Source: Multifurca ochricompacta
Lineage: Eukaryota > Basidiomycota > Agaricomycetes > Russulales > Russulaceae
DNA: 64,000 bases
Direction of reading: 5' to 3'
NCBI GenBank assembly: GCA_022496185.1
Contig: WTXG01000006.1
Coordinates: 124,001-188,000 of the forward strand
Shown: positions 1 through 12,559 of the stretch, piece after piece
Layout: each line of letters begins with the position of its first letter
Position numbering within the stretch: the first letter of the stretch is position 1
Translations under genes and position numbers: made by a program
Notes under the pieces: model-generated
What the model was told of the DNA's origin: nothing
The model's database searches: none
The model's input: the letters and a program-made list of their open reading frames with translations, nothing else

Positions 1-101
1 GCCTTCATAGCGGTAAATAATCCGTGTTGCTCTCCAAGGCCGTATGAAATTGTCATACGTTGGAAAATGGAAGGTAAAGTGGGCTCATCGAGTTCTAACT
101 A

Positions 102-1253
102 TTAAAAAATAAGGAGTGAGCGGGATTGACGGTCCCCTGACAAATATTTTAGCACCAATGAGATAATGTCGTCGAGCATATGCGCCTGGCCAGTAGTCAT
201 TCCCAAAAGACCCGTGTGGTTTGCATTCACGATGTGAACGTGAAAGTGATCTGTAGTTATCAGACGCGCGACGATGAGTGAAAGAGAAATCCTATTCAAG
301 GATGTACTGACAATAGCTTGGTTGATAATGGACAAAGAGACGTAGCTCCGTCGCTTCTAACCCCAATGATCCCTGACAACATTGACAGCCTCGCGTCGGA
401 TAGAGTGCAGGAGCGGGAGGTGAGAGTGATTGAGGTCTCTCAGACTCTTGATGCTAGGAAAAAGCATCAATGCGACGAGGTACAGAGACGTAAGGTTAGT
501 GAGATCCCATTTCATGTCCGGCACAATGAGGAAACCGAAGGGATCCGCCTCTGGTGGAGAACGATACAATATTTTCTCAGCTTCCGATCGACCTGATATA
601 ATTTCGTCTATCCTAGGAGGACAGCCGTATCAGTGTGAGCAAAAGCAATGTAGGAACAAGGCCAGTCGACCATTGAGTGCGTGAAGATGGGAATGCGTCT
701 ATGTAAGGCTTTACGATACGTTCATACAGCGCGGGCGTTTCGCGCACGATATGAACTCGCTGTCTAGAGTACTGGAAACCCGTTAACGGCTACATTTCGG
801 ATTACGCAACAGATGGAATGACCTTGCGGATATGTACATCAGTGGCGGGACAAATCACATTAATTTTGACGTCTGGCCTGTCCTGAGATGGCTTCAGCCA
901 GCCGAACATCCACGAATACTGAAGAAAGAGTCAACCCAGTATAAAAATTAAAAAAAAAAAGCTCTGACAATGTCGGTGCTCCCGACTGGCTTGACGGTGG
1001 AAATGACAGTGAGGCCATCTGAGAAAGATGGCAATGCTGTCCTTTCTATACGTATTATGGCAGTTAATCCCTGACCATCCAAATTACCGGGGTTGGGGGA
1101 TGGAGGCCTGAAAGTTCCAAGCAAGGCGACGGTTTGATTGACAGGGTCTGTCGTCGTGGATTCCAGTTCGAGGTTGGAGGAGGCAACATTAAACTCACCC
1201 TCATTCAGTACTCGTTCAAATATAAAATGATCGATTTCAAAGTTGAAGTCCAT
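102..1253 (-). CDS. dcs1: Scavenger mRNA-decapping enzyme DcpS (m7GpppX diphosphatase), one frame break
   Basis: This enzyme hydrolyses the capped dinucleotide left after 3'-5' mRNA decay. On the minus strand the start ATG is at 1253, giving MDFNFEIDHFIFERVLNE; a short intron then leads to DPVNQTVALLGTF and AIIRIERTAL. Further exons give YSWMFGWL and INVICPATDVHIRK, then HIVRETPALYERIV, then ADPFGFLIVPDMKWD. The last exon (250-102) carries the intact histidine triad HFHVHIV and GQAHMLDDIISL. The intron 251-311 (donor GTCAGT, acceptor ACAG) joins the two halves of the family signature YQPSYYHFHVHI exactly. Length, about 300 residues, fits the family. One oddity: between RDHWG and the expected LEATELRLF, near 359-364, one base is missing in a GGGGTT stretch, so the frame breaks. 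No intron can explain it. I judge it a sequence error. Confidence 0.88.
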
Positions 1254-1522
1254 GTTTTCGCGAAAAGGGACCGTGTGCGTGTGCAAAATATTAGGAGAGT
1301 CGTTGTGGATTCGCTCGTCATCGTCATCGTCCTCGCCTCAACTCGCAGTTTCATCTAACTTTTCCTTAGTCGCCTCGTAGACCTCTAGAAATTTCAGTAC
1401 TCTCAAATTTTCGTGCGCTATGCTCGCATAGTCGCCTTATCCACACAATATTTCCTTTCCATTCGACGAGGTGGTTGCGTGTCCCCGCAGCTCCCATTAC
1501 ACGGACTGCTAGCCCAAAAAAT

Positions 1523-4500
1523 ATGAATTGGTCAACCTCCGTTTATACCACACTTTCATCTGACACGGAGCCGTCCATCGTAATTACCTTCGATTCAGCA
1601 AAGTATATTTTTAATGCAAGTGAGAACACAACTCGAGCGATACTGCAAAGCAAGAGAGGTTGGAGAAAGGTCAAGGCCCTCTTCTTAACCCAGCTTGGGA
1701 CCCAGAGGTCAAGCGGTGTTCCAGGTGCCGTGCACTCTCATTCTTCATTCTCCTGGTCATTGTAGCCTTCTCACCATGAGGCATTCGCTGTTCAGGTCTT
1801 TTTATGTCAGTGGCAGATAGCAACTCTCGAATCCTGGACGTTGTCGGTCCAAGAGGACTTTTGCACTTCCTCGCTTCTATGCGCTTCTACGTGTTCCGGT
1901 TTGTCTAGCGTACTCCCCCGCAAGTGGTTTGGTACTCAATGTTTCCTGGCTAGGAACACTCTGGGTCTCAAGGTTGCTGAGGCTCCCAGTTTCAAAACCG
2001 ATCCCCAGCTTGAAGCTACCCCAGTTTTCAAGGATGATAACATTACCGTCTTTTCTATTCCCCTTGTGCCTACATCACAAAGCGAAGGCGAAACACGCGT
2101 TGGATCTGAACCCCTGGTGGGCACTTCAGAGAGCGGTTTGAAGCGGAAACGCGAACCTTCCCTGGAGCTGTCATCGAAACGTCCGTCATTGGATCCTGCC
2201 ACGGTATTAGCTATCGACGGGCCAACTATGCCGTCCACGAGTCTCTCGCTCATCGACCGTTTTTTGGATGATCCCCACTTCGATCCTACTTCTCTTGAAG
2301 AAGACGAGGCTGATGCCTGGCGGCGGCTTATCATCAAGCACATGTTCACCTGGATAGAACCGCCATCAAAGCCTCGATACCAACCAGGCCCTGTGGGTAA
2401 GAAAGGTAAACGAAGGCAGGATACCAAGAATGTGGAGGACCCGGAGACACCAGCGCAAGTAGAAGCTGCCTCTGTGCCTTTGCCGCAAATTCCCCACTGG
2501 GTTGATGACGCGATGAGGACCGGGGCAATACCTCCGAGGCGTGGCCCCAAAGGTGCTAGCCCCGCGGGCTCATTGAAGCCGTTGCCTGCGTTCACCGCGC
2601 CAGTGCGAGATGCATCTACGGCGTACATCGTGGTTGGCCCTCGTGTTCGTGGGAAATTTGACGCTGGGCGTGCGGAGGCACTTGGGCTCTACGGTCCATT
2701 GAGAGGAAAGGTAGCGCGAGGAGAGACCGTTACGTTTACTGTGGACGATGGTGCCGGAGGGAAGGTGCAGAGAACTGTGAAGCCGGAGGATTGTATGGGT
2801 GAGCATGAAATCACGAAGGTTAGCTTTCCCACTTCCTCCCGCTTTAACGTGCTGAACAATTCTATCAGGTCGTTATGATCATGGATGTACCAACACCAGA
2901 TCATATCGAGTCCTTGGTTTCCGCATTCGCCACTCCCGCTTATTCGGCCTTTAGGATAAAAAAACCAGAAAGTCGGAAGGATTACGCCGTGCATGCTGTT
3001 TACCATCTCCTAGGACCTGACGTGTTGGAGGATGAGCGATATATATCCTTCATGAACGGTTTCTCAGATGATACGCAGCACCTGATTAGCTCCCCTGATC
3101 ATAATCCTGATCCTCTCACATTTACGAGTGCAGGACTAAGCCAGCTCAGGCTCAGCCAACTAGATCAAGAAATGTTCCCACTTCCTTATTATAACACCAC
3201 TCCTCGAAAGGAACTTTCATGTGCGTTGCATCCGCTATAGCAATCACCAGTCCCGCTGACGTCCTTCCACCATGCCAGTAATGCCCAGTTTGCCGCCGCA
3301 GTGCACATATATGCAGTCCAACAGTTATGTCGATATCCGCCCCCGAGACCTGTTATGATCGACCCTATCTTGAAAGAGAAGGACAAGTTTCACCCTGCCA
3401 TGGCTGCGAAGACGCCGCCTGAGCTTCCATCGGTGACTAAGGAAAAGTTCACAAATACGCAGAGTGCCGTACATCTCCGTGTGGCGGAACTTGATGGTGG
3501 TGTGCCTAAAGCTGGGGACGAGCTCGTGGTGGTCCCGCTTGGGACTAACAGCGCTATAAGCAGTCGATACCGTAATGGTGATTGCTTCGTTCATTCTTAA
3601 TCCCATCAGCCGTTGATATCTTCGGTCAGTTTCTGGTCAATTTATACAAATCCCAGATTGGGGCAACCTTTTGCTCGATGCTGGAGAGGGAACATGGGGT
3701 CAGATGGCAAGATACTTCGGGGCTGACTCAGCTCGGTCTTCAAACGTTTGGCAGGCCCTACGCGGTCTGAAGTGCATCTTCATTAGCCATGCTCACGCAG
3801 ATCATCATGCAGGACTTGCCAAGATACTGGCAATGCGCAAGCAGGTATTCCCCTCCGTTTTGTTGTGATATGTTCCACTTAGCATCTGACGAGTACATAA
3901 GCTCAACCCTTCCCCCACCGATCCACTTTACCTTGTCTCAACTTTGCCCATTCACTTATACCTGCGCGAGCTTGCCAACTTAGAAGAACTCGGGTTATCC
4001 GATTCCATAAATACACCAAACGGTGTCGTGCCTATTCTAAGTGACGTCTTAAGTCCGAGGGGACGATATCAAACGGTAGAGTGTGGATGGAAGAGTGTTG
4101 ACCAGTGAAACTTTTATTCCAATGCCTCTGGTTCTATTATACTGACCACGACTTTGTCTAGCTCGCGGAAGGCTGCTCAGATGTTATGCAAGGCATTGGG
4201 GCTCCGCAGGTTGAACACCGTCGATGTCCTTCATCGTACGAAGGCGTTCGGCCTTGTTGTGACACATCAGGACGGCTGGCGTTTAGTGTAAGTTGTAATT
4301 TTATCTCGACGTACGATGCCTGCTCACAGATGAAGGGCAGATATTCAGGGGACACCATGCCATCAGACACCTTGGCACAAGTTGGGGAAGGCGCTACGCT
4401 GCTCATCCACGAGGCTACGATGGCGGATGACCAGGAAGAGATGGCCCGCGCAAAAGCTCACAGCACCATCAGCCAGGCCATTGACGTAGCAAGGCGGTAA

Positions 4501-4813
4501 TTATCCTTTCACTATGTCACTTGCCTAGCTAACGATCTAAGTTAGGATGCGGGCCCAGAACGTTCTTCTGACTCATTTTTCTTCGCGTTACCCAACCATG
4601 CCGCGATACACGACTTGCACCAGGGGAGACTTCGCTAATGATAAACCCACGATAGCGTTGGCGATGGATCACGCGTGCATACGAGTGGGTGACCTTTGGA
4701 AGATGGCTGCGTACTTTCCGGCTATCGAACAGAGCTTTAAGGATATCGGTGATGAAGGAGAGGAAGGAGAGGAGGGGGAGAAGGAGGTTGCACTGTGCAC
4801 TGATCCAAGTTAG
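1523..4813 (+). CDS. trz1: tRNase Z, long form (tRNA 3' processing endonuclease, ELAC2/Trz1)
   Basis: This metallo-beta-lactamase-fold endonuclease removes 3' trailers from pre-tRNAs. ATG 1523 opens [18 protein letters not shown], the degenerate N-terminal half. Introns then join GVPG to the [12 protein letters not shown] exon and FYVFR to [12 protein letters not shown] basic linker ([17 protein letters not shown]) and the segment [19 protein letters not shown] with VKPEDCMG follow. The catalytic half contains [18 protein letters not shown] and the zinc motif SHAHADHH (3784-3807), followed by [22 protein letters not shown] and [10 protein letters not shown], all expected in the long form. Every junction I tested keeps the frame with consensus GT-AG sites, so the gene looks intact. 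The tail is acidic ([11 protein letters not shown]). A tRNA gene lies 44 bp past the stop on the other strand. The divergent gap to DcpS (1254-1522) is the presumed promoter. Confidence 0.93.
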
Positions 4814-4857
4814 CTTATAGAATATAATTATAGTAATAGTATTAAAAAAGAAAATAA

Positions 4858-4929
4858 TGACCACCGCAGGGGTCGAACCTGCAATCTCCTGATTCGTAGT
4901 CAGACGCGATGCCATTTCGCCAGGCGGCC
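4858..4929 (-). tRNA. tRNA-Arg (anticodon ACG), no intron
   Basis: The minus strand folds into a full cloverleaf of 72 nt. The acceptor stem GGCCGCC pairs with GGTGGTC through two G-U pairs. The D stem is GCGA/TCGC. The anticodon stem TCTGA/TCAGG encloses the loop CTACGAA, so the anticodon is ACG. The T arm is GCAGG-TTCGACC-CCTGC and the discriminator base is A. The ACG anticodon, read as inosine-CG in eukaryotes, decodes CGU/CGC/CGA. T-rich tracts downstream on the minus strand (near 4840-4850) could terminate RNA polymerase III. Confidence 0.95.
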
Positions 4930-5011
4930 TTAACAAAAATAAATAAATATCTGATTATATATTAAACCAAGTGCTGTAAACATTAACCATCAGCGATCAA
5001 CTCGCGACTAG

Positions 5012-5046
5012 CAACTCACAACTCACAACTCACGACTCACAACTCA
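5012..5046 (+). repeat. Heptanucleotide tandem repeat (CAACTCA)5
   Basis: Five tandem copies of a 7-bp unit, one of them with a single substitution (CGACTCA), end two bases before the ATG at 5049. The array therefore forms the end of the 5' UTR of the zinc-finger/RING gene. Confidence 0.9.
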
Positions 5047-5048
5047 CG

Positions 5049-7063
5049 ATGCTGTCTTGCCCCGCTTCACGCTGTCCGTCATCTACGCGGAACCGGTCAT
5101 TTTCAAGTGCTGATGCATTGCTCGAACACGCCCGACAATCCAAGTCTTTACACCCGTTATGTAGCACTTGCCTTAGGATATTCAAGGATACCGCCGCTCT
5201 GGACCAAGTCCGTGATTTCTCTCACTTTTTTCCAAGTCCCCACACAATAAGATCTGCAATATAGCATGTAGAGGCGAAACATGTCGTCGTATGTCAACCT
5301 TGCAATCGAAGATACAAGTCTCAGTCCGCCCTAGACCAACACTGGCGCGCCTCGTCTGCCCATCCCAATTGTCCCATGTGCGAAACAAGCGCTCCAGACG
5401 CATACGCCCTTGCTGAGGTGAGGCTTGACCCATCCACAATCTTCACGACCTCCGACCTACTGAAAAATCATCCCTAAACCACAGCACATCACAAATGCCC
5501 ACCCGAAAGTGCGATGCTGCGGCGCACTTTTAAACGAAAGTGACTTGGACATGCATTACCTTGCCTCGCGCAACCATCCTACATGTAAAAAGTGCAACGT
5601 TGGTTTTGCAACCGACTTGGAATATACCGAGGTGCGGAGGATGTTAATAGTCTGGGGCCTTTATGCCTATAATCATCGTTTACCGAATAGCACAATTCAA
5701 AATTACACCCTGAACTGCAGTGTAAGGTTTGCGCGGAGCAATTTTCGTCCTTGGAAGCATTAAGGGCCCATGTCGGAGAACCGTCAAGTCATCGCCGGTG
5801 CGAGTTTTGCAGTGCACAGTTCAAGGATACATCCGCACTGGTTGAGGTATCCGTTGTGCCCAGTGATTAATAATGATTGATTCACGTTGCTGACTCGTTC
5901 GTTTCTCAGCATTTTACTCAAACACATTTGCCACGAGATGATGACGTCCAAGACACGTCGAGGAGGGATTCCGTGATTGTGCGCCACCTGTCGTCTCAAG
6001 TCATGTATTGGAGTGCTAAAATTGCTATCCGTAGGAGATATTATCCTCCACAACTCACTCACCTAGTCCCCCCATGAATCAACCACCTTACATATCTTCT
6101 TCTTCCCGACCTAGTTCTGTTGTATTTGGGGCGGGGCGTGCTACAGCAGGTCACCCCGAGCCTCCGGGCCGTGGTAGCACCAGTCTGAGCACAAGCATCT
6201 CCGATATCGCTTCTGAGCTGTACCATTCACCTCCCAGCGCTAGCACCCTCACACCGTCACCCAGCTTCAGCGGTAGTTTCTCTAACTTGTCACATTCTTA
6301 CTTCACCGCGTTGCCTGCCCTGCCTTCACAGCAGCGTAGCTCCTCATCCGAGCGCCTCGACTCCACGTTCCCCACCTATGCCGCTGGTTCACCCATCCGT
6401 CCAGCTCCAGGTCTGGCGTGTGCATCCCCAGCGGTTCTTACTCCCCCTCTCGTCTTGCAGGCCCCGCCATCACCATCACCTCACCTCCCCGCCTCCCCAC
6501 AGGTTGTAGGTCCCGTGACGCCTGCTCGCAAAGTACACTCCGCATCTTCACAATTGCAACCCCATCAACCTCAGTCACGTCCACCGTCCTCTGTCCGGTC
6601 CAAGCTATCCGTCGCGGAGACGCCCTCAGGCGATCTCGCCAACTTCCACCTGCTCAAGGGTTCGCCTCTTCAGTCCGTGGTCGACTTTGATACGCCTACG
6701 CCTTCCCCGCGCACTCCGAGTATCTTAAGCGCGTCCCCCGCCGAAGCGCAGGCCCTCCCTCTAGTCTCACAGGCGGGAAATTACTATTTACCACCTACCA
6801 CTGAACAGCAGTACCTACCAAGCCCAACTATCTCGTCTTCCATGGCGCGAGCGCAAAGATCAGTGTCTTCACTTGGAGCTGTCAGATCATCTTTCTACTG
6901 TCGGGTATGCCAAGTGGACCCCTGCCATGAGATTACGGCAACCGTGTGTGGGCACGTGTTTTGCAACACGTGCATTGTGGAGGAAGTGCGCGAGAATGGG
7001 CGCTGTCCTGTGTGCAACGCGATGGTGTTATTGTTTGCATTGTTGAAGCTGGAAGTTTCATAG
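5049..7063 (+). CDS. C2H2 zinc-finger protein with C-terminal RING finger (putative E3 ubiquitin ligase)
   Basis: The N-terminal half, spread over several short exons, is a chain of about six Cys/His modules. Examples are LCSTCLRIFKDTAALDQH, VVCQPCNRRYKSQSALDQHW, PNCPMCETSAPDAYALAEH, PTCKKCNVGFATDLEY, CKVCAEQFSSLEALRAH and CEFCSAQFKDTSALVEH. A long Ser/Pro-rich, probably disordered segment follows (6074-6880). The last 50 residues form a RING finger: CRVCQ, then CGHVFCNTC, then GRCPVCNA, which is C3HC4-like. ATG 5049 follows a heptamer repeat. The intron with donor GTAGGA (about 6030) and acceptor CTAG (6066) links the zinc-finger part to the disordered part in frame. RING fingers usually recruit E2 enzymes, so ubiquitin ligase activity is an inference. 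No specific orthologue name is known to me. Confidence 0.82.
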
Positions 7064-7191
7064 ATTGAGCTTGCTCTACTCTACATTCATGTCAACAATG
7101 TCTTGTCTTGTTAATAAAAAAAAACAACATGACCTGGACATGTCATTGCGAGGCGAGGCGGAACAAACCATTGTATTGTAAAGATGATGAT

Positions 7192-9871
<2,680 letters not shown>

Positions 9872-10342
9872 GAAGAAAGAAAGATTGAAGCAGTTGAAAC
9901 GTTAAAAAGTAAGCGTTGGTAGTGACCAACTCGAGTAATAACCTTTCCAAATAAACACTTTTGACACTTGTTCCCATCCCAAGTAAAACACTTACCCACC
10001 CAACATTCGATCACTGGTCACTTGAGTTTCACTTTACATCGAAGTATCCCGGCCCATCGCGGTTGTGGTGTGGTGTGTTCATACCCGGATGGGGTAACAA
10101 CATAACATCCTTTCGGTCCCGGTGGTGGTGGCTGTGACGGTGGCTGTGGCGTGTGCTGTACCGAACGCCTGGCCCAAGTCAAGTCAAAGTCAAAGAAGGT
10201 CCTTATCGCGTCCATCAGAAATGAAAATAAATAAGAAAAATACGCCAATCGAGCGGCTTTCGATTTTTCGATTCGATTCGATTCGATTTTGTTTGGTATT
10301 TTCATTGATAAGTCATATGACGTCTTGGGAACTTCCTACACA
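9872..10342. other. Intergenic spacer between halogenase start and DMC1 stop
   Basis: No coding signal is convincing here. The region should hold the halogenase promoter (minus strand). It contains a short (ATTCG)n run at about 10265-10285 and a GGTGGT-rich stretch near 10120. Confidence 0.6.
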
Positions 10343-12424
10343 TTAAACATCCGCCCAACCACCTTCATCTAGCTTGTATGACGCTTCAGACTCAGGCTTG
10401 TCCGGGCTGTCAACGAGCTTCGCGACGCGCTCCTCTGCGCGGCCTAATTCACGCATTCGAGTATCGTTAGTATTAGGGGAATCTGGAAGGGATAATGGTG
10501 CCACAAGATAGACAGAAACCACCAAACTTTACTTGAATCACTGAAATTGATCCTAGCGCACCTTTTCGTAAAAACAGTCTCGTGGCTGATGCGTGCGACA
10601 AGATATGGCCACCGATCGGTTTCAACGCACCTCCAGCTACAAAGGTCATAGTTGCCCCGGGATCGGCTGCACAGGGCGTGGCGGCGGTGAGTAAAATGAT
10701 GACTGGGCGGCATAGACGGTACGGACATTGCACTTGGTTAGTAATAAGAATAGCAATCTATAGGGTGTCAGTAGTGAGCCGGGTTTCATCCGTCAAACTA
10801 TTCGCTTGCATTGAATTCCTCGGAAAGCTTCGACAACTTGGAGAGCATCTGCAGCAAGCTTGGTGAATAATCGCATATATACGAGCGGTTGATAGCCGCA
10901 CTTGAGCCAGCTACAAAGGTACTACTAAGCACAGTACTTTGGGAGAAGACCTGTGGTCACGTCACCTTCTGCTGTCTCTCACTGAGCTCACCACGGCCAG
11001 TAAAGTCGACACGGAACAAGGCCATTATACTGTCGACAACCTTCCAAACAACAACGTTGAAGGGCCATGTTCGGACTATCATCGGTGCAACGCGCTTACA
11101 AGCAATCGGAAGTCTTTGTCTTCGGCGAATCGTTGGGAACATTCGTTGATAAGTTCCATCTACAGTATGTGAGTAATAACGTGTCTGGTAATCAGTGCAT
11201 CCTACTTGGTGTTCGCTATTGAACGCGCGGGCTAACGTAGCCGTGAAACGAATGAGTAAGCGATTATCGAGACTAACGTACCGTAAAGGATGTTCTCAAG
11301 AGCCATGTCTCCGTTAACCCCAAACCGGTCCGCGATGGCTTTGATACGGTCGGGTCGGAAGGTACCTGGGACATCACGGCGTCCTAGGGCGATTAGCCAG
11401 ATAGACACCTACGTACCCTCTGTGTCAATATATGCCACCTGCATAAATAACATTTGTAAAGGGCCGACGTTGAGGTGCTTATCTTATCGAACCCACCTTG
11501 CCTGCTGCGCCGCCGAGGTCTGGGGGCAGCTGAGCCACCACACCCATGGTATGTGCAAGTTGAGTCTTTCCCGTGCGATACTCCCCATAAACTGCACAAT
11601 GAGACGTCATACAAACAAGGCGCCATTTGTTCGTGGTACTTTCCTTCAGTGATGGATTGCGACATGAACCCCCCTGCGAAGGCGAGATTTGATATTGTTC
11701 ATCTTCACCTCACTTTTCGCACGACTTACCCCCGAGCATAATATCGACTGCCTTACTTCCTGTGCTGATGGTCAAGACCCGCTTGCGCTTTTCTTGCAAC
11801 TCAAGACCTGTCGCGAAGGAGGATCCCTAAAACCGAACTCGTTTCTGGGAATGGAAGTAGACAAATTGAAATAGTCTACAATGATTTTATGGGCCGCTTC
11901 CTGGGTGAAAATGAGCGATACGAGAAGCGCATATATGCCGCAGATTCCGTTCACCTTGATCTTTTCGACCTTGGCTTCGGACATTCCCTGTCACGACATG
12001 CCTCTAGGTGAGCATTTTTATTCCTTCCGTAGCGTTTAGATAGGCACTCGCTTTGATTTTTAGCATTTGCTTTCTAGTAGTCATGTTGACGCCAGACACA
12101 GTATTGATCGCTGCAGCCTTTCGAAAGTGACCGACGAGTTGGTTCGCACAGAAACAAACCATACTTTGAGCTTCAAAATGTCTTGCATGTTGATTCCCTA
12201 AGAAGGTAGGGTCTAAGAGCTCCGTGAGAATAGTTGGAAGTCTATTAATGCGAACATGGTGTTGGAGCTCATCAACGGAGTCGAAAAACGGCGTCTACAT
12301 GAATATAAATTCCAGGTACTCTTCGAAAAGACTCGCGTAGGGTAATACGAACCTCGTCTGGGTCTTCAACAGGACTGTCCGGTCGAGGCGAAGGGGGTAA
12401 AGCTGATGAAGCGGCGCGAGCCAT
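10343..12424 (-). CDS. dmc1: Meiotic recombinase DMC1/LIM15
   Basis: DMC1 is the meiosis-specific RecA/Rad51-family strand-exchange protein. The minus-strand start at 12424 gives [18 protein letters not shown]. Exons then encode [71 protein letters not shown], the Walker A region [56 protein letters not shown] and [20 protein letters not shown]. The end is [20 protein letters not shown]. The PGATMTF loop and [12 protein letters not shown] favour DMC1 over RAD51. It is split into many exons with short introns and no frame break was found. Expression restricted to meiosis is known for the family but is not visible in the sequence. Confidence 0.93.
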
Positions 12425-12559
12425 AACAAGAGATAAAGAACGAACAAAAGAGTTTCTCCTACTTTCTGAGATAGTCGCGTTACAGGTCACGTGTGTTAGG
12501 GCAATGATCGTCGAACGTCCGAATTCAAATTGAATTAGAATCACAACGACGACAAAAGT

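Noticed and set aside
102..1253. DcpS as a pseudogene because of its frame break
   Set aside because: The rest of the protein and all splice sites are preserved, and the same kind of lesion occurs in many essential genes of this window, so a sequence error is more likely.
1936..2628. A 230-residue antisense frame within tRNase Z
   Set aside because: It is opposite to the linker of a clear tRNase Z and has no domain.
4858..4929. Functional link between tRNA-Arg and the adjacent tRNase Z gene
   Set aside because: The closeness (44 bp) is amusing but tRNA genes are scattered, the strands are opposite, and nothing in the sequence supports a regulatory relation.
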